DNA of 64,000 nt. It comes from Cutaneotrichosporon cavernicola (lineage: Eukaryota > Basidiomycota > Tremellomycetes > Trichosporonales > Trichosporonaceae). The translations under genes and the position numbers were made by a program. Below the pieces are notes generated by a model. The model was not told the DNA's origin. It ran no database searches and was given only the letters and a program-made list of their open reading frames with translations. The stretch lies in NCBI RefSeq assembly GCF_030864355.1, contig NC_083397.1, forward strand, positions 930,001 to 994,000, in the 5' to 3' direction. Below are positions 1-11,611 of this stretch, one piece after another. Every line of letters begins with the position of its first letter. Within the stretch, counting starts at the first letter, position 1.

Positions 1-605
1 AGTCTCTAGTTGGATCCATCATACTACAAACCACCCCATGGTGTTCAACCCAACCTAACCTCACCGTTACACTCGACTGCTCACTCTAACTGCATTACTC
101 CCTTCCAACTTCGCTCTCTATCTACATTCTCTACCCCTACCTTCCTTTCTCCCTCCTCTTCTCATTCTCTCTTCCACCTTCAGTAAAAGAATATCCAATT
201 CTTGAGATCACACATCACAACCCCTACTGAGGGGCTGTGCGACATTGCAAGTGTGAGTTGACTAGGCATCATGCAACGTCGACGCGCCTGTAACCAAACC
301 TCCATCCCCACAACCCCTGCTTTGCGTCTCCACATCCAGGCTAGCTCGTGCCCATGTTGCATCGCACAACGCATTTGCGTGTCGAGCGAGCTCCCTGCCA
401 GCCTCTGTGGTGCACATTCCTCCAATCATAGACGCTGGCCGCACCCTTGCACCTCATCGTGATCCCTTCGTTGGCGCCGCACGATCCTCTGCCTAAACCC
501 CTTCCCTCAAAACTCATGCCTCTTATCGGGCCCGAGCGTGCTTTGCTGACGGCCCGAACCACAGTCTCAAAGCACCCTCCACGCTGCGCGCACTTTGAAT
601 ACATC
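1..605. other. Upstream region of the Ssd1/Dis3L2 gene
   Basis: No gene is seen here. The stretch is pyrimidine-rich from about 100 to 200 and probably holds the promoter and 5' leader of the gene starting at 606. An in-frame ATG at 516 is joined without a stop to the chosen start, so part of this stretch could instead be coding. Confidence 0.5.
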
Positions 606-3600
606 ATGTCTGAAGCTCCTTCCACCACCGAGGCAGACAAGCTCGCACCGCCACCCAAGCCCAATCGTAGTAGCTCGTCTGCTTCAAACCACAGTAACAA
701 CTCTTCACGACGTGGCCATCGCTCCCCGGGCTCTTCGTCCTCGGTATCTCGCTCAAACTCTCACTCGTCTCAAGGCAACACCTCGTCCGCCCCCAGAAAG
801 GGCGGCAATACTACAACCATAAGCGGCGGCACATCGTTAGGCGGAGGGGCCAAGTCCGGCGGCGAGCACAAGCGCACCCGTACCAAGGGTGGTGCAGCGG
901 CCGACGCCGGATCGCGCTCTCTCTCGCGACGCTCGTCGACAAAGCAAGGTCCCCAGCGCCCCTCGAGTTCTGCTGCAGACGCGTCGGTGGCAGACAAACT
1001 GGAGCGCGCGGTGACCCCCAGCGACCAGCCAAAGGTACTCTCCCTCCACGCTGCGACGAGCCCACCCGTCGACGCCATGGAGGCTGCTGTGACCGCCGCC
1101 ACCAAGAAGCATCACGAGACCCACGGCCAGGACGCTCTCAGCAGCCTCCAGCGCATGATCTCCGACCTCAAGGCCATCTCGCCGTCCAACTCGAACCCCA
1201 GTTCTCGCCAGGTTAGCGGCAAGATGACCGAGTCGCCACAGTCGCCGGTTTCTGGGTCTGCCGCGCCCGTTGCGATCCCCGGTGCGAGTTCGCCGACGGC
1301 GACGACCTCGACCAAGCTCAAGGCAGACGCCCCGAGCTTTACGCCCGGATCCTTCCGCGCGGGTCAGTCACCTACCGCGCCGACATCGCAGCCTCCCCCG
1401 CAGGCACGGTCTGGGGGCGGCAACTCGAATCGCCGCGGGCAGTCAGTATCGTATGGCTTCAACCAGAGTTTCGCGGCCCCCGCCTTCCCAGGCGGCATTC
1501 CTCACTTCCCTGGCGCCGACGTCCAGCCTGGTCAGAGCGTCGACTTCTCCCAGTTCAGCCAACACAACGATGTGTTCCAACAGCAGCAGGCACTCCTTGC
1601 CGCGCAGCAGCTTCAGCTTCAGCTGCTGCAAGCGCAGCTCATGCAGCAGCAGATGACTGGCCAGCAGCAGCGGGACGCGGGCTTCATTGCTCCTCGGTTC
1701 CAGGCGCTCGCTGCGCAGCGTGCGGCCCTCCAGCAACAGCAGCAGCAGCAGCAGTCGGTCCACATGGCTGAGGCGCAGCGCATGTTCGAGCTGCAGCAGC
1801 AGCAGCAGATGCTTCTGGCACAGCAGCAGCCCATCCCCGAGACTGCGCCTGTCTTCGATGAGGAGTCCCCGGAGCATTCCCCAACCGCCGTTGGCCCAAC
1901 CGGCCGTCCTCAGCTCAACCCCAACTTCACATTTGGCAAGAGGCGGGAGAGCTCGTCGGATAAGCCGTTAGTTGTCGTTGACCGGAGTGCTGGAGTGGGA
2001 GGGGCCGCGGCAACGGGGTTGGCTGGCCTTGCCGCTCGCGCTCACAAGCGCAGTGGGAGCGACATGAACCAGCAGGACACTGAGCAGGTGAGCCACTTAG
2101 GCGCATCGTTGGCTGACGAACAGGTCGAGCTTCAGCGCCAGATCGAGGCTCTACAGGCCAAGCAGAAGGAGCTGTTGACCCGCGGTGGTTCGGTCACCAA
2201 GCCCAACTTGGATGCTCTCAAGGGCCAGGCTACCGCGCGTCACCGTCGCACCCAGTCGCAGGTGTCCTCAACTTCGCCAACGGCGGAGATGCAGCAGTTC
2301 ATGCTGCCTCCGGGGGAAGAAGGCGACAAGCTCGGTCGGTCGTTCCAGGACACGCACCGTTCTCTCGCTGCTGCTCCTTCCGCCCCACACAATCGCCGCC
2401 ACAGTATGAACGTCCTCGCTAAGGGCTCCGGTGGAGGAATGGGCTTTGGCGACTATGTCGAGGACGGCGGCTCCATCTCTATCCCTCCTGGCGGATTCCA
2501 GCACCATCGCTCTGGTAGCCGGGGTGGCTTCGAGTCTGGCAACTGGCGTATGAACGGCGGCGGCCCGAACGCTACCTCCGACCTCGCTTCTGCCCAGGCT
2601 CAGCTCGCCTCGCTTGCCCAGTTCCGCGCTGCTGCTGGCTCGGGCCACGCCAAGATGGCGTCTTTCAGCTTCCCCAACATGCTTCCAAACCTTCTCGCCG
2701 CGACTACGCTACAGAACCCTTCGGGCCAGAGTTCGCTCTGGCAGCAGCAGCAGGCGTTCCAGATGCAGCTGCAGCAGAACCAGCAAGGCCCACAGCGCAA
2801 GTCATTATTCGCTCCGTATCTTCCTCAAGCGTCGCTTCCGCCGCTGCTTAGCGCTGGAAAGCTTGTCGTCGGTATCCTTCGTGTTAACAAGAAGAACCGC
2901 TCGGACGCGTATGTCGCGACCGACGTTCTTGACGCCGACATCTACATTTGTGGCTCCAAGGACCGCAACCGCGCCCTCGAGGGTGACATTGTCGCAGTCG
3001 AACTTCTCGACGTTGACGAGGTCTGGGGTACTAAGAAGGACAAGGAGGAGAAGAAGCGCAAGAAGGAGGAGAGCTACGACGTCAAGCCTGCAACGGCCAA
3101 AAGGCTCGAGAAGAAGAAGGACGACATAGAGGTTGAGGGCCAGAGTCTCACTCTGTTCGACGACGAGGAGGTCAACGACGAGACCAAGCCAACCTACGCC
3201 GGCCACGTCGTCGCCGTTGTCGAGCGCATGCCTGGCCAACTCTTCTCCGGCCAGCTTGGCGTTCTTCGTCCATCGTCGGCGGCGACCAAGGAGAAGCAGG
3301 AGGCCGAGCGGCGTGAGCGTGAAGGCGACAGGCCTAGAGAGGAGAAGAAGGAGCCCGAGCCGCGCCCAAAAATTGTCTGGTTCAAACCCACTGACAAGCG
3401 CGTGCCGCTCATTGCCATTCCCACAGAGCAGGCGCCGGCTGATTTCATCGAGAACCCCGAGGCGCATGCCAACAAGCTGTTCGTCGCCACGATCAAGCGC
3501 TGGCCGATCACCTCACTCCACCCCTTTGGCACTCTGGTTGAGGAGCTCGGGCCCATCGGCGACTCGGAGGTGGAGACGTCTGCCATCCTCAAGGACTGCA

Positions 3601-5395
3601 ACTTCCCCACTGAGGAGTTCAGTGACGTCGCCCTCAAGTGCCTTCCCCCTTTGCCTTGGACCATCCCGGAGCGCGAGTTCGAGGTTCGTGTCGACCTCCG
3701 CGAGGACTGCGTGTTCACCATCGACCCCGCCAACTCGCGCGACCTGGATGACGCGCTCTCTATCACGGCCAACGACGATAACACTCACACCGTCGGTGTC
3801 CACATCGCGGACGTTTCGTACTTCCTCAAGGCAAACACTGCCCTCGATCGCGATGCGCGTAAGCGTGCGGCGTCAGTGTACCTCGTCCAGCGCGCGGTGC
3901 CCATGCTCCCTCCCCTTCTCTCTGAGCAGCTGTGCTCGCTAGTCCCAGACACGGAGCGTCTGGCCTTCTCCGCCTTCTTCGTTATCGACAAGGACGGCAA
4001 CGCCGTCGAGAAGTCGTACCGCCGTACGATTATCAAGTCGTCCGCGCGGCTGTCCTATGCCGATGCCGCGGGTGTCATTGCTGGCGGCAAGCTCGACTCG
4101 AGCAAGGTCACCGGCAAGCACTCTGCCGACAAGGTTGCTGAGAACGTCCGCCTCCTCCACGACATTGCTGGCAAACTTCGCAACAAGCGCATCGAGGACG
4201 GTGCGATGCTCTCGCAGAGAGCACGTCTCACGTTCTTGCTGGACAACGACGGCGAGCCTGTCGACGTCTCGGTGCAGGAGAAGAACGACGCCAACATGGT
4301 GATTGAGGAGTTCACCGTTCTCACCAACACCTCGATCGCCGCAGTCATTGCCAACGGCCTTGCCGAGCAGGCGCTGCTCAGACGCCAAGAGCCTCCCAAC
4401 GACAGACGCTTGGGTGCTTTCGTGGAGCGCGCCAAGGTCCTCGGCTTCGACCTCGACCCCACGAACGCTGGTACTCTGCAGAAGTCGTTCAACAAGATCA
4501 CGGACAAGGAGGCTGTCTTCTGCCTCAGCCTCCTCGAGAAGAAGACGATGCAGCCCGCACGCTACTTCTGCACGGGCATGTTGGACATTGCCAAGTACTC
4601 GCACTGGGCCCTCAACGCGCCGCTGTACACGCACTTCACGTCGCCCATCCGCCGCTACGCCGATGTGCTCGTTCACCGCATGTTGGACGCTTGCCTGTCG
4701 AGCCATTCGGCCAATGACGTCAAGTTCTTAATGGACCGCGACCAGGTGGCCAAGTGTGCGCAGCAGTGCAACATGAAGCGCCAGAGCGCGCGCCTTGCTG
4801 AGGACCAGTCGGCGCACCTGCACCTGTGCATCCTCGTCGGCAACCTCTCGGCGAAGTACGGCCCCGTCATCCGCCACGCTCGCGTCACTGGGGTGTACGA
4901 CCAGGCGTTCGACGTTGTCATTCCCGAGTTCTCTCTCGAGAAGCGTGTTCATCTTGACAAGCTTCCTCTCGAGAACAGTGTGTTTGACGAGCACACCAAC
5001 GTCCTCTCGCTTTACTGGAAGTCGCAGGATGTACTCTCGTTCCTCACACCGTCGGCCGACGACGAGCACCTGCTCAAGATCAAGCAGCACACGGACAGCC
5101 GCGCGTCGGGTGCGTCTACGACGCGCACCACCGACACGACGGCTCTCTTCGACGACGGCAACCTCTCGTCGCAGGTGCAGAAGAGCAACAGCCGCGCACC
5201 GCTCAAGTTCGAGTGCCTGCGCAAGACGGACGCTGGCCACCGCATCCAGGACATCAAGGAGTTCAGCTCGATTCCTGTCATCGTGACCGCGGATATGTCC
5301 AAGAGCCCGCCCGTCCTGGTCGTGTATGCCTGTGAGTAGCGCGGATTGCAGGAAAGGCGAGCAGCTGACAACCAGGCAACCCCTATGCGGCCTAG
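606..5395 (+). CDS. SSD1: Ssd1/Dis3L2-type RNB-domain RNA-binding protein
   Basis: Exons 606-5331 and 5376-5395, about 1582 residues. Ssd1 binds mRNAs for cell-wall and polarity proteins in the cytoplasm under control of the Cbk1 kinase. The first ~730 residues are low-complexity and Gln-rich (CAG runs near 1730 and 1790). Cold-shock-like folds follow, starting at FAPYLPQASLPPLL near residue 735, then the RNB domain with FTIDPANSRDLDDAL near residue 1036, then an S1-like tail. All four RNB aspartates are present, unlike the ascomycete pseudonucleases but like Cryptococcus. A 44-nt intron (5332-5375) near the stop restores the family-like C-terminus VYACNPYAA; unspliced reading stops at once. 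A further 36-nt in-frame segment (2088-2123) has intron signals and may be spliced. The start at 606 gives MSEAPSTTEAD; ATG 516 is an alternative. Confidence 0.93.
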
Positions 5396-5645
5396 GATAT
5401 CATCCTCATTTGCCACATCTGTTTTGCGCACGTATCGGCATGGGGTTCGCAAAGTAGAATGGAAATCATGAGACGCAGTGGTAGTAGTGTTGGAGTTGGA
5501 ATGTACATAATCATGCAGCCAGCGAGGTGTACTGATTTTGCGCCTCACTACAGCTTGGAACAGCCAAAGTCTTCTCCGGGCGGCTGGAATTCCTCGCTGC
5601 AGATTAAAAAAACGTCCCGAGGATCGCGTCAACATGGACTTTAAT

Positions 5646-5732
5646 GCCTCGTTATATCAGTCGGTAGATTAAATGACTCTTAGCGCTTTTCCGGCAGATC
5701 ATTCGGTCGTGGGTTCGAGCCCCACACGAGGC
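5646..5732 (+). tRNA. tRNA-Lys (CTT), intron-containing
   Basis: The acceptor arm GCCTCGT pairs with ACGAGGC, and the T-arm is a perfect GTGGG/CCCAC type with TTCGAGC loop. The anticodon stem AATGA/TCATT encloses CTCTTA, giving anticodon CTT. A 15-nt intron lies at 5683-5697, just after position 37. A T-run downstream near 5754 fits Pol III termination. Confidence 0.93.
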
Positions 5733-7240
5733 TAGCATCTCAATGAGATGCTCCTTTTTCTTGCTGACATGGATCCGACGCCGCTGACGATGGGGACTGA
5801 AAGGCTTCGGTTGGGAGCAGTGGACGCGAGACACAACCGCGTTGCGTCGCCGGGGGAGGGGAGAAGGATCGTGGTGGATCGCAGTCCGGGTCATGCGCTG
5901 CGCTCGTGCCACCACCAAGTGCTCTAGCAGCAGAGATGTTTGAGAGCAGAGCGGGGAGAGAGGAATGGACGGAAGGACCATTCCTCAACCACCCCCTTGA
6001 TGGGTGGTCACATCTGCCCGCCAAGCTACCGATATTTTCTGGCTGCTATCAGTTGCCGAGCTCTGGAGCAAACGTTATGGCAGTGCCTTTGACTAATAAA
6101 GCGTGAGTAGAAACGAGTAGAATCGCATTCAGGCTGTGCGAGCTCTCACAGCCCAAGGACACAACCCGATTCACTCAGGCCGCGTCAAGACGGGGACGAC
6201 AGACTTGGTACTCTGGTGAACAGCTGCCAGGGTGTGTGTAGCGACGCGATCTGGTGCTGGCCCGAAGTCCCGATGTTGCCTCCCATCTCTAGGCTGACAT
6301 ACGTGTTTTTGCCCCACCAGGTAGATTGCTAGAGACCCAGGAGGCTGGCTGGGTGGCAATTCGTTGTGGTCAGCGAGGTGTCCTCCGAATTGCGTTCTCT
6401 ACGCAAGTACGCGAGATATAGGCACATTCCGCAGTGTCGGAGAAGAGCGAAACGTACGACTGCCACATCTGCTACATTCAATGCATTGATACAGTTGCTT
6501 GCTTGGGCTGTTAGCAGTTGTGTTATGCAGCATGCCTGCGTCATCTTGAAGCCTAATGACCTGACCTGATGGCAAATTCCAGGCAGTGGCCATAATCCCA
6601 GGCACTGGCCAACTTGTGTCCCGGAATGGCCATCACATGGTCGCGTTTTGGCCATTTTGTGGCCAACACGGTCGATCGGTCCGGAGCCAGCTTGCCGCCC
6701 ACCGGTTTCGACGGCGTCTTGGACTGTGAGTTAGTCACTTTGCGATCTTGTGATCTTGGCGTTGGTGAATGCAACAAAGGTCAGCAGATGCACAGATGCA
6801 CGTAGATGAATGCTGATGTATACCCATACCACTGCCAAGAGATTAAGAGGGATACAGTACATTTGGGGACTGCGTAAATGTGAATCACGACTCGATGTCA
6901 GACTCTCCGCCACGGAATGCGAGTCGAAACCGAAATCGTAAGACCGATGCGGGGCTCGAGTGCGAAGCCTACGCCTGGACGATTCTGATGCTGGAGTGAA
7001 CGCGTCTGCTGTGTTTAGTCGCCGGTGTCCCGGGGCCAAGGGTCTCACATAGAGATGTTGAGTTATGGCCAATGCGGCAAGATGCGGCAAGGTCCGTGTC
7101 ACCCCACCACCCTGGGGCACACGCGCTCACATGTCACCAGATCCAAATCAATCCGAGATCCAGATGGCCCCAACCCCACGCCATTGAGAGATGTATATAA
7201 TCCCCGCAAGAGGAGGAGTCCCCACCAAGACAACTACAGA
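5733..7240. other. Intergenic region between tRNA-Lys and threonine aldolase
   Basis: No convincing gene. Short open frames here are not supported by codon pattern or recognisable motifs. It holds a cluster of TGGCCA hexamers at about 6580-6670 and, at its right end, the threonine aldolase promoter. Confidence 0.5.
7194..7200 (+). promoter_or_regulatory. TATA box of the threonine aldolase gene
   Basis: TATATAA lies 41 nt before the ATG at 7241, in a region without other AT-rich runs. Confidence 0.6.
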
Positions 7241-8895
7241 ATGACTACCACCCAGAAACGCCAGAGGACTCCCGACATCACGGCCGACGTGGGCGGGCAG
7301 AAGAACGTGGACCAGCTCCACAAGACCAGTCGCGATTTCCGGAGTGAGTTTTGTTTGTGCGTAGGGGTGGTGGGTTGGTATGGTGGTGGGATGGTATGGA
7401 TCTGATCGACGTTTGCCAGAACAGCCGGAGACACTGGCAAGTGGCAGGTGGCAAGTGGCATGCTCGCCATCGTCCGATCAGAGTGTTGTTGTTAGACTGG
7501 GCGTGGCGGGGCGGCTAGCTCGCTCCACCCAACATGACATTCCGCACTTGGAACACGTCGTTCCCGCAATGAAACCATGTTGCCGCGCAGGCACACATGT
7601 GTTTGCGATGATGCAAACACAGGCGACGTGCATGTACATGCGCCTCATGACATCAACCACCGGCGACACTGCCACACCGCCACACTGCCACAGAGATCAG
7701 TGCACAGACGCTGATTCCAGGCGACACATTTACGATGCCGACGGACGCGCAGCTCCAGCGGTCCATGACGGCGTCGCGCGGCGACGACGTCTATCTCGAG
7801 GACGCGGACACTGCGGCTCTGGAAGCGCGCATCGCGCGCATGTGCGGCAAGGAGGCGTGCATGTTCGGTGCGAGTGGAACCATGACGAACCAGCTCGCGA
7901 TCAGGACACACTTGAAGCAGCCGCCTCACTCTGTCATCACCGACAACCGTGCGCACGTGCACATGTTTGAGGCGGGTGGTATTGCGCTCTTCTCTCAGGC
8001 GACAACGCATGGTATTGTCGCCGAGAACGGCATCCACCTCACGGCCGAGGATGTGCGCGGTGCTCTGCAGCTCGGCACCAACATCCACATTGCGCCGACA
8101 AAGCTTATCTGTCTCGAGAACACTTTGTCGGGCATTGTGTTCCCACAAGAAGAGATTGTGGAGATTAGCAAGTTGGCGCACGAGAATGACATTGCGATGC
8201 ACCTCGACGGAGCGCGGTTGTGGAATGTCGCTGCCAAAGAGGTCGAAGAGCGCGGCCTCGACGCGACCAACCAAGACGACGTTACCACCGTCATGACCGA
8301 CCTGTTGCAACCATTTGATTCGGCGTCACTCTGCCTGTCCAAGGGGATCGGAGCGCCGGTGGGTTCCGCCACTGTTGGGAGCAAGGACTTTATCGACCGT
8401 TGCAAGTGGTTCCGTAAGGCATTTGGTGGTGGTTGGCGCCAAGTCGGTGGTCTGGCCGCCATGGCTGACCATGGGCTCACCCACCATTTCCCGCGGTTGG
8501 CCGAGACGCACGCCCTCGCCCGCCGCCTGGCGGACGGCCTCAAGGCGGCCGGATTCGAGATCTCTGCTCCTGTCGATACCAACATGGTGTTCTGGGATGC
8601 GACGCCGCTCGGTCTCAAGACCAAAGACGTGATCGATGCCCTCGCAGCTCACCCCGACCCCATTACGATCGGGTCCAACCGCTGCGTGCTGCACCACCAG
8701 ACGTCGCCGCAGGCTGTCGACGATTTCATCGCCGTTGTGACTCGCCTCGCGGAGGGCGTGCCTGTTGACAAGCGGTCGCCGCGCGAAGCCGGCACAGCGC
8801 GTAAGGGCATCCAGGTGCTCACGCCTCCATCCGACCCCGTGCAGGAGCTGCACCACAAGGAGCCGTCGCGTAAGCGCGTCAAGCTCGGGTACTAG
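7241..8895 (+). CDS. GLY1: Low-specificity L-threonine aldolase
   Basis: Exons 7241-7343 and 7721-8895, 425 residues. This PLP enzyme splits L-threonine or L-allo-threonine to glycine and acetaldehyde in the cytosol. The splice joins DFR to SDTFTMPTD, the conserved N-terminal SDT.T.PT block; GDDVYLEDADT follows, the family motif (usual GDDVYGEDP). The catalytic lysine is K242 in LSKGIGAPVGS, and HLDGARLWN is the PLP-aspartate block. Length is somewhat above the usual 350-390 because of N- and C-terminal tails; the tail ends KRVKLGY and is basic. The 377-nt intron is about ten times the local norm. A TATA box precedes the ATG. Confidence 0.95.
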
Positions 8896-9277
8896 GTTGT
8901 TGAACATTGATTTTCTGTATAGAACGTAGAGGGTGGACATAGATAATCTGTACAACATGTATTACATTTCCAGATCTGTTGTGTCAAAGAACAATCCGAA
9001 CATCGGGGAATAATTACATGCTTTGGTTCCAATTACGGTGCCTGCGCTGCTAATTGCTCATCACGTCCAACTTTCACTCTCCATTGTACCCATGCAATCG
9101 ATACACGATGCCTGCGGCAGCGGCTGGGGACCTTTGGGGGCGTTTTCACTTACCGTAGGGCCATTATACACCCCGTTCAGGAACCTTGTCCGCCAATCGA
9201 ACTCCGAACCTCCGTGTCACAGAGAAAAACCTTCGTCTACATCTACAAAAGATTCGTTCAGCTCGCGCTGAGCTGTA
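8896..9277. other. Intergenic region
   Basis: Nothing recognisable apart from the probable 3' end of the threonine aldolase transcript and A-runs that would terminate the minus-strand tRNA-Arg. Confidence 0.5.
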
Positions 9278-9355
9278 GGTCACGACGGGGGTCGAACCCG
9301 CAATCTCCTGATGTACACTTCGTAGTCAGACGCGATGCCATTTCGCCACGCGACC
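9278..9355 (-). tRNA. tRNA-Arg (ACG), intron-containing
   Basis: Read on the minus strand, the acceptor GGTCGCG pairs with CGTGACC with one G-U, the D-stem is GCGA/TCGC, and the T-arm is GCGGG TTCGACC CCCGT. The anticodon loop CTACGA gives ACG. A very short intron of about 7 nt (9313-9319) separates position 37 from the 3' side of the anticodon stem TCTGA/TCAGG. Confidence 0.88.
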
Positions 9356-11611
9356 TTGTTGGAGAGAAGAAAATCTCTGCGGATTAGATGTCTCGATTTG
9401 AGTTTGCCACGTGACGGCTTTCGATGTTGAATGCCCTGTCATGAAACATCCACGCTTCTGAGGGGACCGTTTTGGTCCCGGTATGGGGCTTGGGGTGAGA
9501 CTGAGTGAGCTGGACAAGTCAGTCGCGAGTGTAGATGAGGCGGGCGGTTGGGGTTGAAGTTGACGAAGACAAGGGATGGAGAGTTGCAAGAATGAAGGGT
9601 GACAAGTCTGTGGCGGTGGCGGGTGAGAAACGTGTTGATCCATTCCGTACTTGATGTTTCCAAAGGGCGCAGTGCCCAAACAAGTGCCAGAAATAGACCC
9701 TGGAAGAGTGTACCATTGTGGCCAAGACACAGCTTGGTTCAGTCCCACAGGTAACCACAGGCCACAGGATTCAGTTTCAAGGTGTAAAGGTGGTGGCCTC
9801 GTCCTGTACGCCAACACATATAGACTGCCAAGAGCGGGACCGAGCACATGGCGAAACGTGCCTGATCTGTAGGGTCTGGCTGCCAATGCGACAGATGCGA
9901 GAGATGACTTGATGACTCAGAGTTCCAATGGGCCTGGAGTCCCGAGTCGCAGGACGTTGAATGTACATTCCTCGCATGAGTGGACCTGACCAATGGCCGC
10001 TCGCTTCTCGGTTTGGCCCAAAGCTAGTGGTCCGATGAAAGTGGTGCAAATGCAAAGCAAGCAAGGCACAGCGATGACCAAACAGCGGGCTGACGGCAGG
10101 CACGGCCCGACTCCGACTCCCTCCTCACCCGTCCCACTCGTTCAACAAGGCTTGCTCTAAAGAAAACATCTACACATGTGCTCGAGCTGGTTCAAGTCGT
10201 TGATTATCGAGGTTGCTAGAGCTCAAGGCTTTAGTATGTATCCGCAATTCAATGTCGGGGTTGTCATGAATCTCCAGGCCTCCAGGGTTGGTAAAGGGCC
10301 AAGACTCGCATGGTTCGGTTAGCGGGTCACAACTCGGTTCCGATTTGCGCTTCGAGATCTGTCTAATATAATACTCCACTCTCAAGATGATCGGCTCCCC
10401 AAATAGACGAGCTTTGGATTTACGCAGACCAGTCTACATTATATCAAGCGGCATGTGACCATCAGAGACGAATAAAAATGATCATGTCGACAATGAGATA
10501 ATTTGAGCGTGAGCGCTCAAAAGGTTGGAAGCGATGGGGTGAAATGGGCATTGCTGTGCTTGAAGTGCATAAGCTTGAGAGGACTGAGCCTGGCGTTCTC
10601 GTCACCTAAAGGGTTGTCTGATCAGCATCAGTTTGTGAGACCCAAACGGGAAAATGGTTGTCACTAAGAGGACGGGCCTAGTTTCAAGTGCAGTGCATTA
10701 ATTGGATCACCACTCAGGGAACAAGGGGTGTCGCATGCCTAAAACCCGAGGTAAACGGCGACAAGATTTAAGGATTTACCGAACAGCGTACAAAGTCTGG
10801 ATGACGAGGGAAAAGTCTAAACCGAAGAAGAGGGAAACGTAATACAACTAAACTGACCGACTGCTGATGTTGTGCGTGAGTGGGTGCGCAGTGAGCAGAG
10901 TGATTCCATCCTTTTGGATCATAGGGACCAAAGGGTAACAGTGCACAGAGAGAGAGAGAGACCGTACAGAGCGGAGCCGGAGCGGGAGCCAAGGGGGGTG
11001 GGGGGAAGGCTACATAGGGTATGAAGGGTATGAAGGGTATGAAAAGGTATGGGTTGATCGTTTACACACCTTTGTTGGTTTGGGTGAATGCCAACAACTA
11101 CCCACTTCTAATGACTGTTAGATTGTAGACTAATAGCCCAACACTTAACCAACACAGCCACTGGAATCTCCCCTCTCTCTCCCTCCCCCATCTTCCCGAC
11201 TCTTCAAGCTGCCAAACGTTCCCAGACATTAGGCATCCCAAGTCATCGTTCAACTGTTCATCATCTACTCTACACGTCTACACACTTCACTTGTTCATCA
11301 ACCGACACAATCCGACATTGCGAAAATCACAGTCACTGCTTGGCGTGCTTGGACCACCTCTCATCCTCGTCACATTGCTTCTTCACACACACGCACAGCT
11401 TTCCAACACCCACCCCCACCCCCCCTCCTCCTCCCCCTTTAGCCCTTCCGTCCCCCAGTTTGTCTGATTTATCATCTTCATCGTCTTCATCGTCTTCATC
11501 GCCTTCACCGTCTTCACCGTCTTCATCGTCTTCTCAATCCTCTTTCTTCCCCCCCTTAGCCACTCTACTCTACACGCAGCACCGGCCTCTCCTCACTCAC
11601 CGACGCCCACC
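9356..11611. other. Long intergenic region and 5' leader of the surface glycoprotein gene
   Basis: No supported gene in 2.2 kb. Minor repeats include three tandem GGGTATGAA units near 11017-11044. From about 11160 the strand is pyrimidine-rich (C/T) up to the ATG at 11612, which looks like promoter and 5' UTR. Confidence 0.5.
11473..11533 (+). repeat. 9-bp microsatellite (CTTCATCGT)n in a 5' leader
   Basis: About seven tandem units of CTTCATCGT and variants CTTCACCGT / CTTCATCGC lie 80-140 nt before the ATG at 11612, within a pyrimidine-rich tract. It is probably untranslated. Confidence 0.75.

Noticed and set aside
9326..9886. 186-codon minus-strand frame overlapping tRNA-Arg
   Set aside because: It overlaps a tRNA and shows no protein features.
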